DNA from: Polyangiaceae bacterium
GTDB lineage: Bacteria; Myxococcota_A; Polyangia; Polyangiales; Polyangiaceae
DNA: 64,000 bases
NCBI GenBank assembly: GCA_025936115.1
Contig: JAICTZ010000003.1
Coordinates: 281,824 to 345,823 of the forward strand
Reading direction: 5' to 3'
Position 1 is the stretch's first letter; each line of letters begins with the position of its first letter. This document shows, in pieces, positions 36,856 through 45,007 of this stretch. The notes beneath the pieces were generated by a model that made no database searches, was not told where the DNA came from, and was given only the letters and a program-made list of their open reading frames with translations. The position numbers and the translations under genes were made by a program.

Positions 36856-37236
36856 CTAACCGAGCTTGGCTTTCCTCTCGGCCTGCTCACGCTCGCGGAT
36901 GTCGCGCGGCATCTCGAAATCACTCGGCGAGAGCACGAGCCGCTCGACGCGCTCGCCGCGCGCGAGGCCATCGACGATCTCCTCGAGGTCCGTCTCCTTC
37001 ACGCGGCCGTAGAAGTAGTTGTCAGGCTCGACTGCGATGGTGGGGCCCGCCCAGCACGTGTCGAGACAGCTCGACGTACAAGCGCGCACCTCGGTCCCTG
37101 CGAGCCCCCGCTCCTTCAAGAGCTGCTTCAAGCGTGCATGCAAGCCTTCGGCACCGCGCGCCGCGCACGAGCCCTTGGGCGTGCCGTCGGGGCGGCGGTT
37201 CACGCACACGAAGAGGTAGCGCTTTCGCTGGGGCAT
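36856..37236 (-). CDS. Thioredoxin-like [2Fe-2S] ferredoxin-domain protein
   Basis: A 126-residue protein of the thioredoxin-like ferredoxin class. Cluster ligands fit the pattern: FVCVNRRPDGTPKGSC, then after about 30 residues RACTSSCLDTCWAGP, followed by the VEPDNYFYGRV strand. Related proteins act as small electron carriers or as subunits of hydrogenase and NADH dehydrogenase. I start at the ATG at 37236 (MPQRKRYLFVCV), the usual start for the family. The C-terminal 20 residues are charged. No redox partner gene adjoins it. Confidence 0.82.
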   Translation of the reverse strand: MPQRKRYLFVCVNRRPDGTPKGSCAARGAEGLHARLKQLLKERGLAGTEVRACTSSCLDTCWAGPTIAVEPDNYFYGRVKETDLEEIVDGLARGERVERLVLSPSDFEMPRDIREREQAERKAKLG

Positions 37237-37280
37237 CGTTCCAGTGGTTAACACCCGCGCCCCGCCCTGACCAGCGCCTG

Positions 37281-37306
37281 ACGCGTGATGCGCTTCAGCG
37301 CACGCG
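37281..37306. terminator. GC-rich hairpin across the stop of a VWA lipoprotein gene
   Basis: ACGCGT arms (37281-37286 and 37301-37306) enclose GCGC/GCGC around a TTCA loop, with a three-base bulge. The structure spans the stop codon of the minus-strand VWA gene. No U tract follows, so it may stabilise the 3' end rather than terminate transcription. Confidence 0.3.
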
Positions 37307-38941
37307 TTGCTGACAGCCGAGTTTCACGCTGATCTGCGCGTTCTTGGCCAGCTTAAGCGCGTCGCAGGTCTTCGGGCAGGCGACGAGCTTCGTCGGTTTC
37401 TTCGTCTGGTCGTAGTGCCACTCGTCGGGAGAGCCCGTGCAGCCGTCGGGTGCTACGTTGTAGAGCTCCGACATCGTCGTGTCGGTTTTAAGCTCGACGT
37501 TGACCTGCATGGGGTCGATGCTCGCACCGGGCGCCGGTTGCGGCATCTGGAATTCGCACGCGAGTCGCGCTGCGCGTATGTCGTTCAGCGCTGTGAGGAA
37601 GTCCTGCTGAACGTTGCCGCCCGAGCTCACGACGAATGCGTGATCGGAGCCGCCCGCCATCGCAATCTTGTCCAGATTCATCTGCGCGGACATGGCCTCC
37701 GCATCGGCGAACACTCCGACCACGAACGTCTCGATGCTGGCGTCCGTAGCGGCTTTCGGGGTGAAGCCCTCCGTCACGACGCCGACAACCTCGTTCAGCG
37801 CGGTGTCGCTTTCACCCGACACTTCTCGACCACCGGTGCAATCTGTGGGCAGGCCGTCCGTGGCGAGCACGATCACGACGGAGTGCCCCACGTTATTTTT
37901 GGCGTGTTCGCGCGCGTGCGCGACAGCGCCGAGCAGCGCTTGGCGCGTCGGCGTGTCACCTGCCGGCATCTGCGCGGCAATAGAGGTGTTGAGCGCCATC
38001 GCGGTGTCCGGCAACGAGAGGAACTCGACCGCCGGTGTCGCGTACGTGGCCGGATCGCATACTGTCTCGTGCACACAGAACGAGCTCGTGACGGCGACGC
38101 ACATGCCGGCGGTGTTGTTCGCGCCGCAGCCCGGCTGATCGTGGCCCGGATTCGAGATGCCGCACGACAACGTGGGATCACCCGCGCACGAGCCGAACTG
38201 CACGCACTTACCAAGCGACGCTTGGATGGTCTGGCAGTCGGTGTCACCCATGCACGCCTTGCCGCTCAACTGGCACACGGAGCCCGTGCAGGGGCCGTCG
38301 TCGCGCTGAACGGCGTTCGTGCAGGGTGCCGGGTCGGATGCGTCCATGCTGTTCGGCGTGCACGCTACGAACACGCCCGGGGTCTGCTGGCATACGTAGC
38401 GCAAGCAGGGCCCCGCCGCGCCGCAGTCGGTGTCGCTCGTGCAGCTCGTCGGTGTACCGGGCGTGCGGAGCGGGAAGTATTGAATTGCCACACTCAAGCC
38501 CGCGGATGCTGCGTCACCGAAGAAGGCGTTGAGTGCACTCTTGACGGCGTCCCACTTCGTCATGCCGGCCGTGCCGCTCGGGTCCGTCATCGACCCGGAG
38601 ATATCGAGCATCACGTACACGTCGACGGGGATGGGTTTCCCCATCTCCACGTCGCCCGCGCATTCCGTAATCATCATCGTGCCGCCCGTGCCGGACATGC
38701 CCGAGCTGCCAGCACCTGTCGTGCCGCCCGTGAGGGAGATCGAACCACCCGTGGAGCCGCCCGCGCCCGTCGTCGAACCGCCCGTCGCTCCGCTACCAAC
38801 GGTACCGCCGGCACCACCCGTTCCGCCACCTTGGTCGGGGTCGAGATTGACCGGATCGTGCTTGCCCGCACTGCACGCCCCCGCGAGGCCCAGAGCAAAG
38901 ACAGGGGCCACGAGCCCCAAAGCGCGGCGGAAAGTAAACAT
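37295..38941 (-). CDS. VWA-domain lipoprotein, Cys-rich
   Basis: 548 residues. A lipoprotein signal (VAPVFALGLAGACSAG, lipobox LAGAC) is followed by a Gly/Thr/Ser-rich spacer to about residue 85. The von Willebrand A domain starts with VDVYVMLDISGSM, a complete DxSxS MIDAS motif. The domain is interrupted by a cysteine-rich insertion (about 165-270, many C-x(4-9)-C pairs) before VIVLATDGLPTDCTGG. The C-terminal part (PMQVNVELKTDTTMSELYNV) is a small strand domain shared with related proteins. It is probably a surface adhesion or metal-binding lipoprotein. I start at ATG 38941, directly before the signal helix. Divergent from the two related genes on the other side. Confidence 0.8.
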   Translation of the reverse strand: MFTFRRALGLVAPVFALGLAGACSAGKHDPVNLDPDQGGGTGGAGGTVGSGATGGSTTGAGGSTGGSISLTGGTTGAGSSGMSGTGGTMMITECAGDVEMGKPIPVDVYVMLDISGSMTDPSGTAGMTKWDAVKSALNAFFGDAASAGLSVAIQYFPLRTPGTPTSCTSDTDCGAAGPCLRYVCQQTPGVFVACTPNSMDASDPAPCTNAVQRDDGPCTGSVCQLSGKACMGDTDCQTIQASLGKCVQFGSCAGDPTLSCGISNPGHDQPGCGANNTAGMCVAVTSSFCVHETVCDPATYATPAVEFLSLPDTAMALNTSIAAQMPAGDTPTRQALLGAVAHAREHAKNNVGHSVVIVLATDGLPTDCTGGREVSGESDTALNEVVGVVTEGFTPKAATDASIETFVVGVFADAEAMSAQMNLDKIAMAGGSDHAFVVSSGGNVQQDFLTALNDIRAARLACEFQMPQPAPGASIDPMQVNVELKTDTTMSELYNVAPDGCTGSPDEWHYDQTKKPTKLVACPKTCDALKLAKNAQISVKLGCQQRVR

Positions 38942-39236
38942 CCAGCGACTATAACATCTAGGATCGATTCGGCAGGTAAGCTCCGCCATTTGGCAACGTG
39001 CTCAATCGCTTAGCCGCGGCGGCGACTCCTCCCGCATGTGGAAGAGTGCACCGCCAGCGCACCGCCAGCGCCATGCGAGGGCCTTGGCTCGCCTCGAGAC
39101 TGCCAACTCCGGTGACTGCACCGCCCGGGACTCGGTTTTTTTCACTAGCCGCTGTTCGCGCGGGGTAGCCGCTGTTCGCGCGGGTAACGGAGGCAAGCTA
39201 CGGTGAGAGCTGCCGAACATGGTATGCTCAATCTCC
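38942..39236. other. Divergent intergenic region between VWA lipoprotein genes
   Basis: 295 bases with no supported gene. It contains an 11-base duplication of caccgccagcg around 39050-39072, a T7 run at 39136-39142 without a hairpin before it, and the 20-base direct repeat described separately. The two VWA units are transcribed away from here, so their promoters should lie inside. Confidence 0.5.
39146..39184. repeat. Tandem 20-bp direct repeat upstream of VWA lipoprotein gene
   Basis: Two adjacent copies of tagccgctgttcgcgcggg (39146-39165 including one extra g, and 39166-39184) lie about 50-90 bases before the plus-strand VWA start. Perfect spacing of 20 bases, about two helical turns, would suit a pair of regulator sites, but a simple slippage duplication is equally possible. 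Confidence 0.7.
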
Positions 39237-40799
39237 ATGACGTCCTCTTTGCGGCTCCGCGTTCAGAGAGCCCTCCTCCCTTCCCTTTCGCTCGTCGCGG
39301 CATGCAGCGCCGGCCAGCCACTCGACAAGGATCCGGACTTCGGCACCGGCGGCACCGGTGTCACGAACACCGGCGGTGCGGGTGGCAGCGCGGCAGTCGG
39401 GCAGGGTGGCAGCTCCGCGACTGGCCAAGGTGGCAGCTCCGCGGCGAGCGCAGGTGGCTCGTCTGCGACGGGGGGCACGAGTGGTTCTGCGGCGATGGGT
39501 GGAACCGATACCGGAAGCGGCGGCACTACGTCGACGGGCGGTAGCTCCGCGGGCGGAACCAGCGGCACCGCAGCGAGCGGCGGCGATGCCGGCATGAGCG
39601 TCGGCGGCAGCGCGGCAACCGGCGGCAGCGCGGCAACCGGCGGCAGCGCGGCGACCGGCGGCAGCTCGGCGACGGGCGGCAGCGCGGGCGTGACGGGGAC
39701 GGGCGGGACCGATCCCGGCATTTGCCAGCAACTCAGCGTCGTCCCGACGCCGCAGGTGCCCACGGTGGAGCTCTTGGTCGACACGTCCTCGAGCATGTTC
39801 GAGACGATGCCGACTGCGTGGTCGGTTCTTTACAACGCGCTCATGGATCCGAACACGAGCCCGGTGAAGCAGCTTCAAGGCAAGGTCAATTTCGGTTTCG
39901 CGAGCTACAAGGGCAAGCAGGGTACTTCGGAAACGGATGCGTCCTGCGCGACGATGACGACGGTGCCTCCGGCGCTCGACAACTTCGACGCGATCAACAC
40001 GGTCTATCAAACGGTGGGCAAGAGCTACGATCCGACGAGCCCGCCGTCGCCGAAGTGGGAAACGCCGACGAACTACGGCATCTATTACGCGCAGCAGATC
40101 CTCACGGCGTTCATGCCGCCGCAGCCGGGCGGGAAGTACATCCTGCTCGTGACCGACGGCAATCCCAACACCTGCGAGGAGCTCGATCCGCAGTGTGGTC
40201 AAGACTACGCGATCAAGGCCGCGCAAGACGCCTACGCGGCCGGCATCGGTTTGTTCGTGCTCGGCGTGGGCGACATCGTGAAAAATCCGAACTCGGGCTG
40301 CCCAACGAGCGCGCGTTGCGGAGGATTGGCTCTGCAAGACATGGCGGATGCCGGCGTCGGTGCCCCGGTGACCGCCCCAACGGGATGCGAGGATCCGACC
40401 TCCACCAGCTGCCAATTCAGGTACGAGTCGTGCAACAAGAACAGCACGCTCACGGCGTCGTACGGCACCGGCACCTCGATGCCCGGCACGCCTTACGAAG
40501 TGGATACCAGCGCGAGCGACGCCCAGACGAAGCTCGCTGCGGCGCTCTCGGCGCTCTTGAGCAACGTTCCCTGCGCCATCGACATGGACGCGATCGTGAC
40601 CGGCGATCCTTCGCTCGGCGACGTCGAAGTCGGTAGCACCAAGAAGACGTACAACGATCCGGATGGCTGGACGCTCGATTCGAATTCGTACACCGTGATT
40701 CTCCAAGGCACGGCGTGCACGAGCTTCCGCAGCGGACAAGACGTCAAGATCAGCTTCCCCTGCGATCCGAGCGGCAACCCGATCGCCGTCCACCGCTGA
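39237..40799 (+). CDS. VWA-domain lipoprotein, first of a tandem pair
   Basis: 520 residues. It starts at ATG 39237, which directly precedes the signal (RALLPSLSLVAACSAG, lipobox VAAC). A Gly/Ser/Ala/Thr spacer of about 135 residues follows, encoded partly by an 18-bp tandem repeat. The VWA domain opens with TVELLVDTSSSM (MIDAS DxSxS) and includes KYILLVTDGNPNTCEEL and GIGLFVLGVGD. The C-terminal strand module ends SFPCDPSGNPIAVHR, shared with the next gene. Likely an exported calcium/magnesium-dependent binding protein at the cell surface. Confidence 0.82.
   Translation: MTSSLRLRVQRALLPSLSLVAACSAGQPLDKDPDFGTGGTGVTNTGGAGGSAAVGQGGSSATGQGGSSAASAGGSSATGGTSGSAAMGGTDTGSGGTTSTGGSSAGGTSGTAASGGDAGMSVGGSAATGGSAATGGSAATGGSSATGGSAGVTGTGGTDPGICQQLSVVPTPQVPTVELLVDTSSSMFETMPTAWSVLYNALMDPNTSPVKQLQGKVNFGFASYKGKQGTSETDASCATMTTVPPALDNFDAINTVYQTVGKSYDPTSPPSPKWETPTNYGIYYAQQILTAFMPPQPGGKYILLVTDGNPNTCEELDPQCGQDYAIKAAQDAYAAGIGLFVLGVGDIVKNPNSGCPTSARCGGLALQDMADAGVGAPVTAPTGCEDPTSTSCQFRYESCNKNSTLTASYGTGTSMPGTPYEVDTSASDAQTKLAAALSALLSNVPCAIDMDAIVTGDPSLGDVEVGSTKKTYNDPDGWTLDSNSYTVILQGTACTSFRSGQDVKISFPCDPSGNPIAVHR
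39603..39692 (+). repeat. 18-bp tandem repeat in the VWA lipoprotein spacer
   Basis: Five consecutive 18-base units starting ggcggcagc; the first two (39603-39620, 39621-39638) are identical and the third differs by one base. Each encodes GGSAAT or a close variant in the Gly/Ser-rich spacer. Copy-number change would lengthen or shorten the spacer in frame. Confidence 0.85.
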
Positions 40800-40820
40800 G
40801 CGGAGCTCGGTCGAGCCAGC

Positions 40821-42296
40821 ATGAGAACGTCGTCGATTGCCGCAAGCGCCCTAGCGTTCGCCTCGTTCGTCGCGTGCAGCGCGGGCAAGCCACGGCAACC
40901 GAGCGGTGAGGACGGGTTCAGCACTGGCGCGACGGGTGGCTCGCAGACGGCCGGCACGACCGGCGCGGGCGCGACGGGCGGAACGATCCCGCTGAGCAGC
41001 GGCGGTAGCGTCAATGCGGGCAGCGGAGGCAGCTCCGCGCCGGGAGGCACCGGTGGCACGGCAGCAAGTGCCGGAAACGGCGGAACCTCAGCTGGCTCAG
41101 GCAGCTCGGGCAGCTCGGGCATGGCCGCCAGCGGGACGGCTGGACTCGGCGCAAGCTCCGGTGCGGGCGGCGCCGGGGCAGCTCCGGCCGCGGGCATGGG
41201 CGGCATGAACCCAGGAGTGTGCCAGCAGCTCGACGTGGTTTCGACGCCGCAAATCCCGACGGTCGAGCTCCTCGTCGATACGTCCTCGAGCATGTGGGAG
41301 ACGCAGCCGCCCGCGTGGCCGCTGCTCTACGGCGCGCTCATGGACGCGAAGAGCGGCGTCGTCGCGGCGCTGCAGGCAAAGCTGCGCTTCGGCTTCGCGA
41401 GCTACAAAGGCTTCCTCGGCACGTCCGAGAGCGATCCGGCCTGCGCCACGATGACCACAGTGGCCCCGGCGCTCGACAATCACGACGCGATCGATGCCGT
41501 GTACCAAGCGGTCGGCGCCTCCTACGACCCCGTCTCCAAGCCGAAGTGGGAGACGCCCACCGGCTACGCCATCGATTACGCCACGAAGATCCTGACCGAC
41601 TTCATGCCGGATCCACCCGGCAAGAAGTACATTTTGCTCGTCACCGACGGCAATCCGAACACCTGCCAAGTCACCGATCCGCAGTGCGGGCAAGATTTGT
41701 CCATCAAAGCCACGCAGGACGCGTTCGCGGCCGGGATTGGTCTCTTCGTGCTCGGGCTCGGGGACATCGTCAAGCAGCCGATGAACGGCTGCCCCAGCTC
41801 GGCCCGTTGCGGCCTCTTGCACCTGCAGGACCTTGCGAACGCAGGCGTGGGCGCCGGCGTGCATCCGACGCCAGGGTGCGACGATTGGCACGCTTCGGGT
41901 TGCACCTTCACGCACGAGGCGTGCAACCAGAATCAAATGCTGCTCGCGACCTACACGCCCGACGCGCCCGACGTCGGGATGCCGTTCGCCGTTGACACGA
42001 CGGCGACGAACGCCACGGCCGAGCTCATCGCCGGATTTTCCGCGCTCTTGAACAACGCGGTCTCCTGCACGGTCGACATGGACGCGATCGTCAGCGGCGA
42101 CCCGTCGCTCGGCGACGTCGAGCTCACCGGACAGCGGCTCACCTACGCTGACCCGAACGGCTGGATCCTCGAAGCGAACTCCTACAGCGTGACGCTCCAG
42201 GGAACGGCTTGCAGCGCGTTCCGCGCCGGCGGCCAAAACCTCAGCATCACGTTCCCTTGCGACGCGAGCGGCAATCCGATCGCGGTGCACCGGTAG
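40821..42296 (+). CDS. VWA-domain lipoprotein, second of a tandem pair
   Basis: 491-residue paralogue of the preceding gene, 21 bases downstream. It has a signal with lipobox (ALAFASFVACSAGKP), a Gly/Ser/Thr spacer of about 115 residues with no exact repeat array, then TVELLVDTSSSM, KYILLVTDGNPNTCQV and GIGLFVLGLGD. The C-terminal module again ends FPCDASGNPIAVHR. The spacers have diverged while both folded domains stay very similar, as expected after a tandem duplication. Probably co-transcribed with the first copy. Confidence 0.82.
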   Translation: MRTSSIAASALAFASFVACSAGKPRQPSGEDGFSTGATGGSQTAGTTGAGATGGTIPLSSGGSVNAGSGGSSAPGGTGGTAASAGNGGTSAGSGSSGSSGMAASGTAGLGASSGAGGAGAAPAAGMGGMNPGVCQQLDVVSTPQIPTVELLVDTSSSMWETQPPAWPLLYGALMDAKSGVVAALQAKLRFGFASYKGFLGTSESDPACATMTTVAPALDNHDAIDAVYQAVGASYDPVSKPKWETPTGYAIDYATKILTDFMPDPPGKKYILLVTDGNPNTCQVTDPQCGQDLSIKATQDAFAAGIGLFVLGLGDIVKQPMNGCPSSARCGLLHLQDLANAGVGAGVHPTPGCDDWHASGCTFTHEACNQNQMLLATYTPDAPDVGMPFAVDTTATNATAELIAGFSALLNNAVSCTVDMDAIVSGDPSLGDVELTGQRLTYADPNGWILEANSYSVTLQGTACSAFRAGGQNLSITFPCDASGNPIAVHR

Positions 42297-42300
42297 GGTC

Positions 42301-42343
42301 GCCGATCGCGATCTGGTCTTCCCAAGATCGCCCCACTCGCGGC
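42301..42343 (+). repeat. Intergenic palindromic repeat, copy A
   Basis: Contains gccgatcgcgatctgg followed by tcttcccaagatc. It shares the core of copies at 49330, 55177 and (inverted) 54915. The second part can fold as GGTCTT/AAGATC with one G-U pair. It lies 13 to 55 bases before the phosphoesterase start, in the same orientation relative to the gene as copies B and C. Confidence 0.6.
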
Positions 42344-42355
42344 TAGGATGTGGGC

Positions 42356-43705
42356 GTGAAATCGCTGCTCTCCGCGCCCCTGGTTGCCGCTTGGTTTGCG
42401 CTCGGCTGCGCGGGACACACGAGCGAAGTCACGAGAGCGGACTTGCCGCCCGTTACTTCGTCGAATAGCCGACTTTCGCCTGCATCACCTGCATCGCCTG
42501 GCATCGCGACGACACCAGGCGGCACGGCGTCGCCGACCGGCGCGCCGCTTGCCACGACGAGCAGCGCCGCGGCAGGTCCGACGCCGCCCCGGGGCGCCGC
42601 ACTGAACACGCCCGCGTCTTCCGCCGGCTCGTCCGCCACTATTGCGGGGAGCAGCGCTGGATTTCCACCATGCGGCATGCCCTCGGCGCTCGTCGCGCGT
42701 AGGTGGCGCACCGAGCTTGCCCCAACGAGCACGCTGGAGTCACCGCCCTTCGAGCCGGGCACGACGACGATCGTCGTGCTGCCGGACACGCAGTACTACG
42801 CGTCCTGCGCGTCGCGCTATTTCGGCGACCAGGTGCGCTGGGCCGCCGCGGAGAAGGCGCGCCGCAACGTCGCGCTTGCGCTGACGCTCGGCGATCTCAC
42901 GGACAAGAACACGCCGGAGGAGTGGCATTTCATCCGCGAGGGGTTGCGCCCGGTCCAAGATGAGCTGCCGTTCGTGCTCGTGACGGGCAACCACGATCAC
43001 GCGCTCGGGGGCACGACGGGCGACCGTTCGAGCTTATTTCAACGGACTTTCCCGCACGCCCCCGGTGCCGCGCAAAAGGTGCTGGCCGAAAGCATGCAGC
43101 CGGGAAACGTGGAGAACGCCTACTACCGCGTACGGCTCGCGCGCGTGACGCTCGGTGTGCTCGCGCTCGAATGGTCACCGCGCGCGGCGACGGTCGCCTG
43201 GGCGAACCATGTGCTCGATCGCTACCCGAGTGACCGCGCCATCGTCGTGACGCACGCCTACCTCTACGAGGACGGCACGCGTTACGATTGGCAGACCAAG
43301 GGGAAGCTCCAGGAGTGGAACCCCCTGTCCTACGGCACCGGCAAGGGCGCGCCGGAAAAGCAACGCCGGCCGGAGCCGCTCGAGCCGGACGCCGCGTACG
43401 ACGGGGAGATGCTGTGGCGCGATCTCGCGGCGCGCCACGCGGGCGTTTTTCTCGTTCTTTCAGGGCATGTGCTCGGCGCCGGCACCGGCGTGCTCACGAG
43501 CCGAGGCGAGCACGGCAATCTCGTGCAGCAGGTGCTCGTGAATTTTCAGATGCTCAAAGACGGCGGGCTCGGTTATCTGCGGCTGCTCGAGCTCTTGCCC
43601 GACGGAAAGACGCTGCGCATGAAGACGTTTTCGCCGACGCTCGGTGTGTTCGCGACGTCGAGCGACCAGACCGGCACGCTCGCCCTCGAGCCGCCGCTCT
43701 GGTAG
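42356..43705 (+). CDS. Calcineurin-like metallophosphoesterase lipoprotein
   Basis: 449 residues from the GTG at 42356 (an in-frame GTG lies two codons earlier). The signal MKSLLSAPLVAAWFALGCAG has lipobox ALGC, then a Pro/Ser/Thr/Ala-rich spacer to about residue 120. The phosphoesterase domain carries the dimetal motifs: TIVVLPDTQYY, LGDLTDKN, VTGNHDHA, VVTHAYLY and LSGHVLG. Substrate cannot be told; relatives include exported purple-phosphatase-like and cyclic-nucleotide phosphodiesterases. It follows the VWA pair and probably sits in the cell envelope. Confidence 0.85.
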   Translation: MKSLLSAPLVAAWFALGCAGHTSEVTRADLPPVTSSNSRLSPASPASPGIATTPGGTASPTGAPLATTSSAAAGPTPPRGAALNTPASSAGSSATIAGSSAGFPPCGMPSALVARRWRTELAPTSTLESPPFEPGTTTIVVLPDTQYYASCASRYFGDQVRWAAAEKARRNVALALTLGDLTDKNTPEEWHFIREGLRPVQDELPFVLVTGNHDHALGGTTGDRSSLFQRTFPHAPGAAQKVLAESMQPGNVENAYYRVRLARVTLGVLALEWSPRAATVAWANHVLDRYPSDRAIVVTHAYLYEDGTRYDWQTKGKLQEWNPLSYGTGKGAPEKQRRPEPLEPDAAYDGEMLWRDLAARHAGVFLVLSGHVLGAGTGVLTSRGEHGNLVQQVLVNFQMLKDGGLGYLRLLELLPDGKTLRMKTFSPTLGVFATSSDQTGTLALEPPLW

Positions 43706-43708
43706 CGC

Positions 43709-45007
43709 TCAAGCGCCGCGCCGGCAGACGACCCCTACCGACTCTTCGACGATGCCGAGGAGCTCGTCGAGCTCGGCGTCGGGCATATTGACGGGCGGCG
43801 TCACGTACACCGTCGAGCCGAGCGGACGCAGGTAGGCGCCGCGGCGCCGTGCCTCCTCGTACACGTGCCAGCCGGCTTGGTCGAGGTAGCCGCGCGTGTT
43901 GAGATCGAGGGCGCCCACCATGCCGAGGCTGCGCGAACCGGCGACGCCCGGGAGCGCTCCGAGGCGCGCGAAGCAGGCGGCGATGCGTTCGGCCTTCGGC
44001 CGCGCGAGCTCGATGACGCGCTCGTCGCGAAAGACGGCGAGCACCTCGAGCGCGACGCGAGCGCCGAGGGGATTGCCCGTGAAGGTATGCCCGTGCATGA
44101 AGGCGCGCGACGGATCTCCCAAAAATCCCTCGAAAATACGGCGTGAGGCGAGCGTCGCCGCCATGGGTAGCAAGCCGGACGTGAAGCCCTTGCCGACGCA
44201 CACGAGATCGGGTTCGACGCCCGCGTGTTCAGCGGCCCACATGGGGCCCGTGCGGCCGTAACCGGTGAACACTTCGTCGAGGACGAGAAAGATGTCGTGC
44301 TGCGCCGTGATTTCGCGCGCCGCCCGTAGCAAACCGGGATCGTAGATGCGCATGCCGCCGGCGCCTTGAACGACCGGCTCGAGCACGACGGCGGCGATCT
44401 CGTCAACATGGGCCGCGACGAGCTCCGAGAGCACGGCGAACGTGCGTTCGTAGCCACCTGCGTCCGTCGGCGCGCGCAGGCAGTCCCCGACGAGCCCGCC
44501 GAACGCCCGCCGGAAGAGCTCGATGCCGCCCAGCATCGTCGCGCCGAGCGTCTCCCCGTGGAACGCGCCCTCGAGCGCGACGAAGCGCCGCCGCGCCGGA
44601 CGGCCATTTTGCGCCCAATATTGCGCTGCGAGCTTGAGCGCTGCTTCGACGGCCGTCGAGCCGTCGTCACTGAAGAAGACGTGCGGCAGCCTGCCCGGTG
44701 CGCGCGCGGCAAGCTCCGCGGCCAGACGCGCGGCAGGCTCGTGCGTCACACCCGCGAGCGCGACGTGACAGAGGGTCTCGGCTTGTTCGCAGAGCGCCGC
44801 CACGAGTCGAGGGTGACGATGGCCGAGCGCCGCGCAGTACCAAGACGAATTGGCGTCGAAGTACGAGCGCCCGTCGGCGTCGAACAAGCGGGAGCCCTCG
44901 GCCCGTACGATGACGAGCGGATCGGTTTCCGCGACGTAGCGGCTCATGGCCGTGTACGGGTGCCAGACGTGGAGCTTGTCGAGCTCGACGATGCGCGCGC
45001 GATTCAT
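43709..45007 (-). CDS. bioA: Adenosylmethionine-8-amino-7-oxononanoate aminotransferase
   Basis: BioA transfers the amino group of S-adenosylmethionine to KAPA to make DAPA in biotin synthesis. The 432-residue PLP enzyme has the N-terminal HVWHPYTAM motif characteristic of BioA (SAM pocket), SSWYCAALGHRHP, VFFSDDGSTAVEAALKLA, the PLP-phosphate contact ALEGAFHGETLGA, LDEVFTGYGRTG and the PLP lysine in VGKGFTSG (about residue 272). No other bio genes are nearby. Its ATG overlaps the stop of the histidine kinase gene upstream. Biotin demand by the accB product in this window is a functional link. Confidence 0.93.
   Translation of the reverse strand: MNRARIVELDKLHVWHPYTAMSRYVAETDPLVIVRAEGSRLFDADGRSYFDANSSWYCAALGHRHPRLVAALCEQAETLCHVALAGVTHEPAARLAAELAARAPGRLPHVFFSDDGSTAVEAALKLAAQYWAQNGRPARRRFVALEGAFHGETLGATMLGGIELFRRAFGGLVGDCLRAPTDAGGYERTFAVLSELVAAHVDEIAAVVLEPVVQGAGGMRIYDPGLLRAAREITAQHDIFLVLDEVFTGYGRTGPMWAAEHAGVEPDLVCVGKGFTSGLLPMAATLASRRIFEGFLGDPSRAFMHGHTFTGNPLGARVALEVLAVFRDERVIELARPKAERIAACFARLGALPGVAGSRSLGMVGALDLNTRGYLDQAGWHVYEEARRRGAYLRPLGSTVYVTPPVNMPDAELDELLGIVEESVGVVCRRGA

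Noticed and set aside
39136..39142. Run of seven T bases that might end an intrinsic terminator
   Set aside because: No hairpin precedes it and no plus-strand gene ends nearby.
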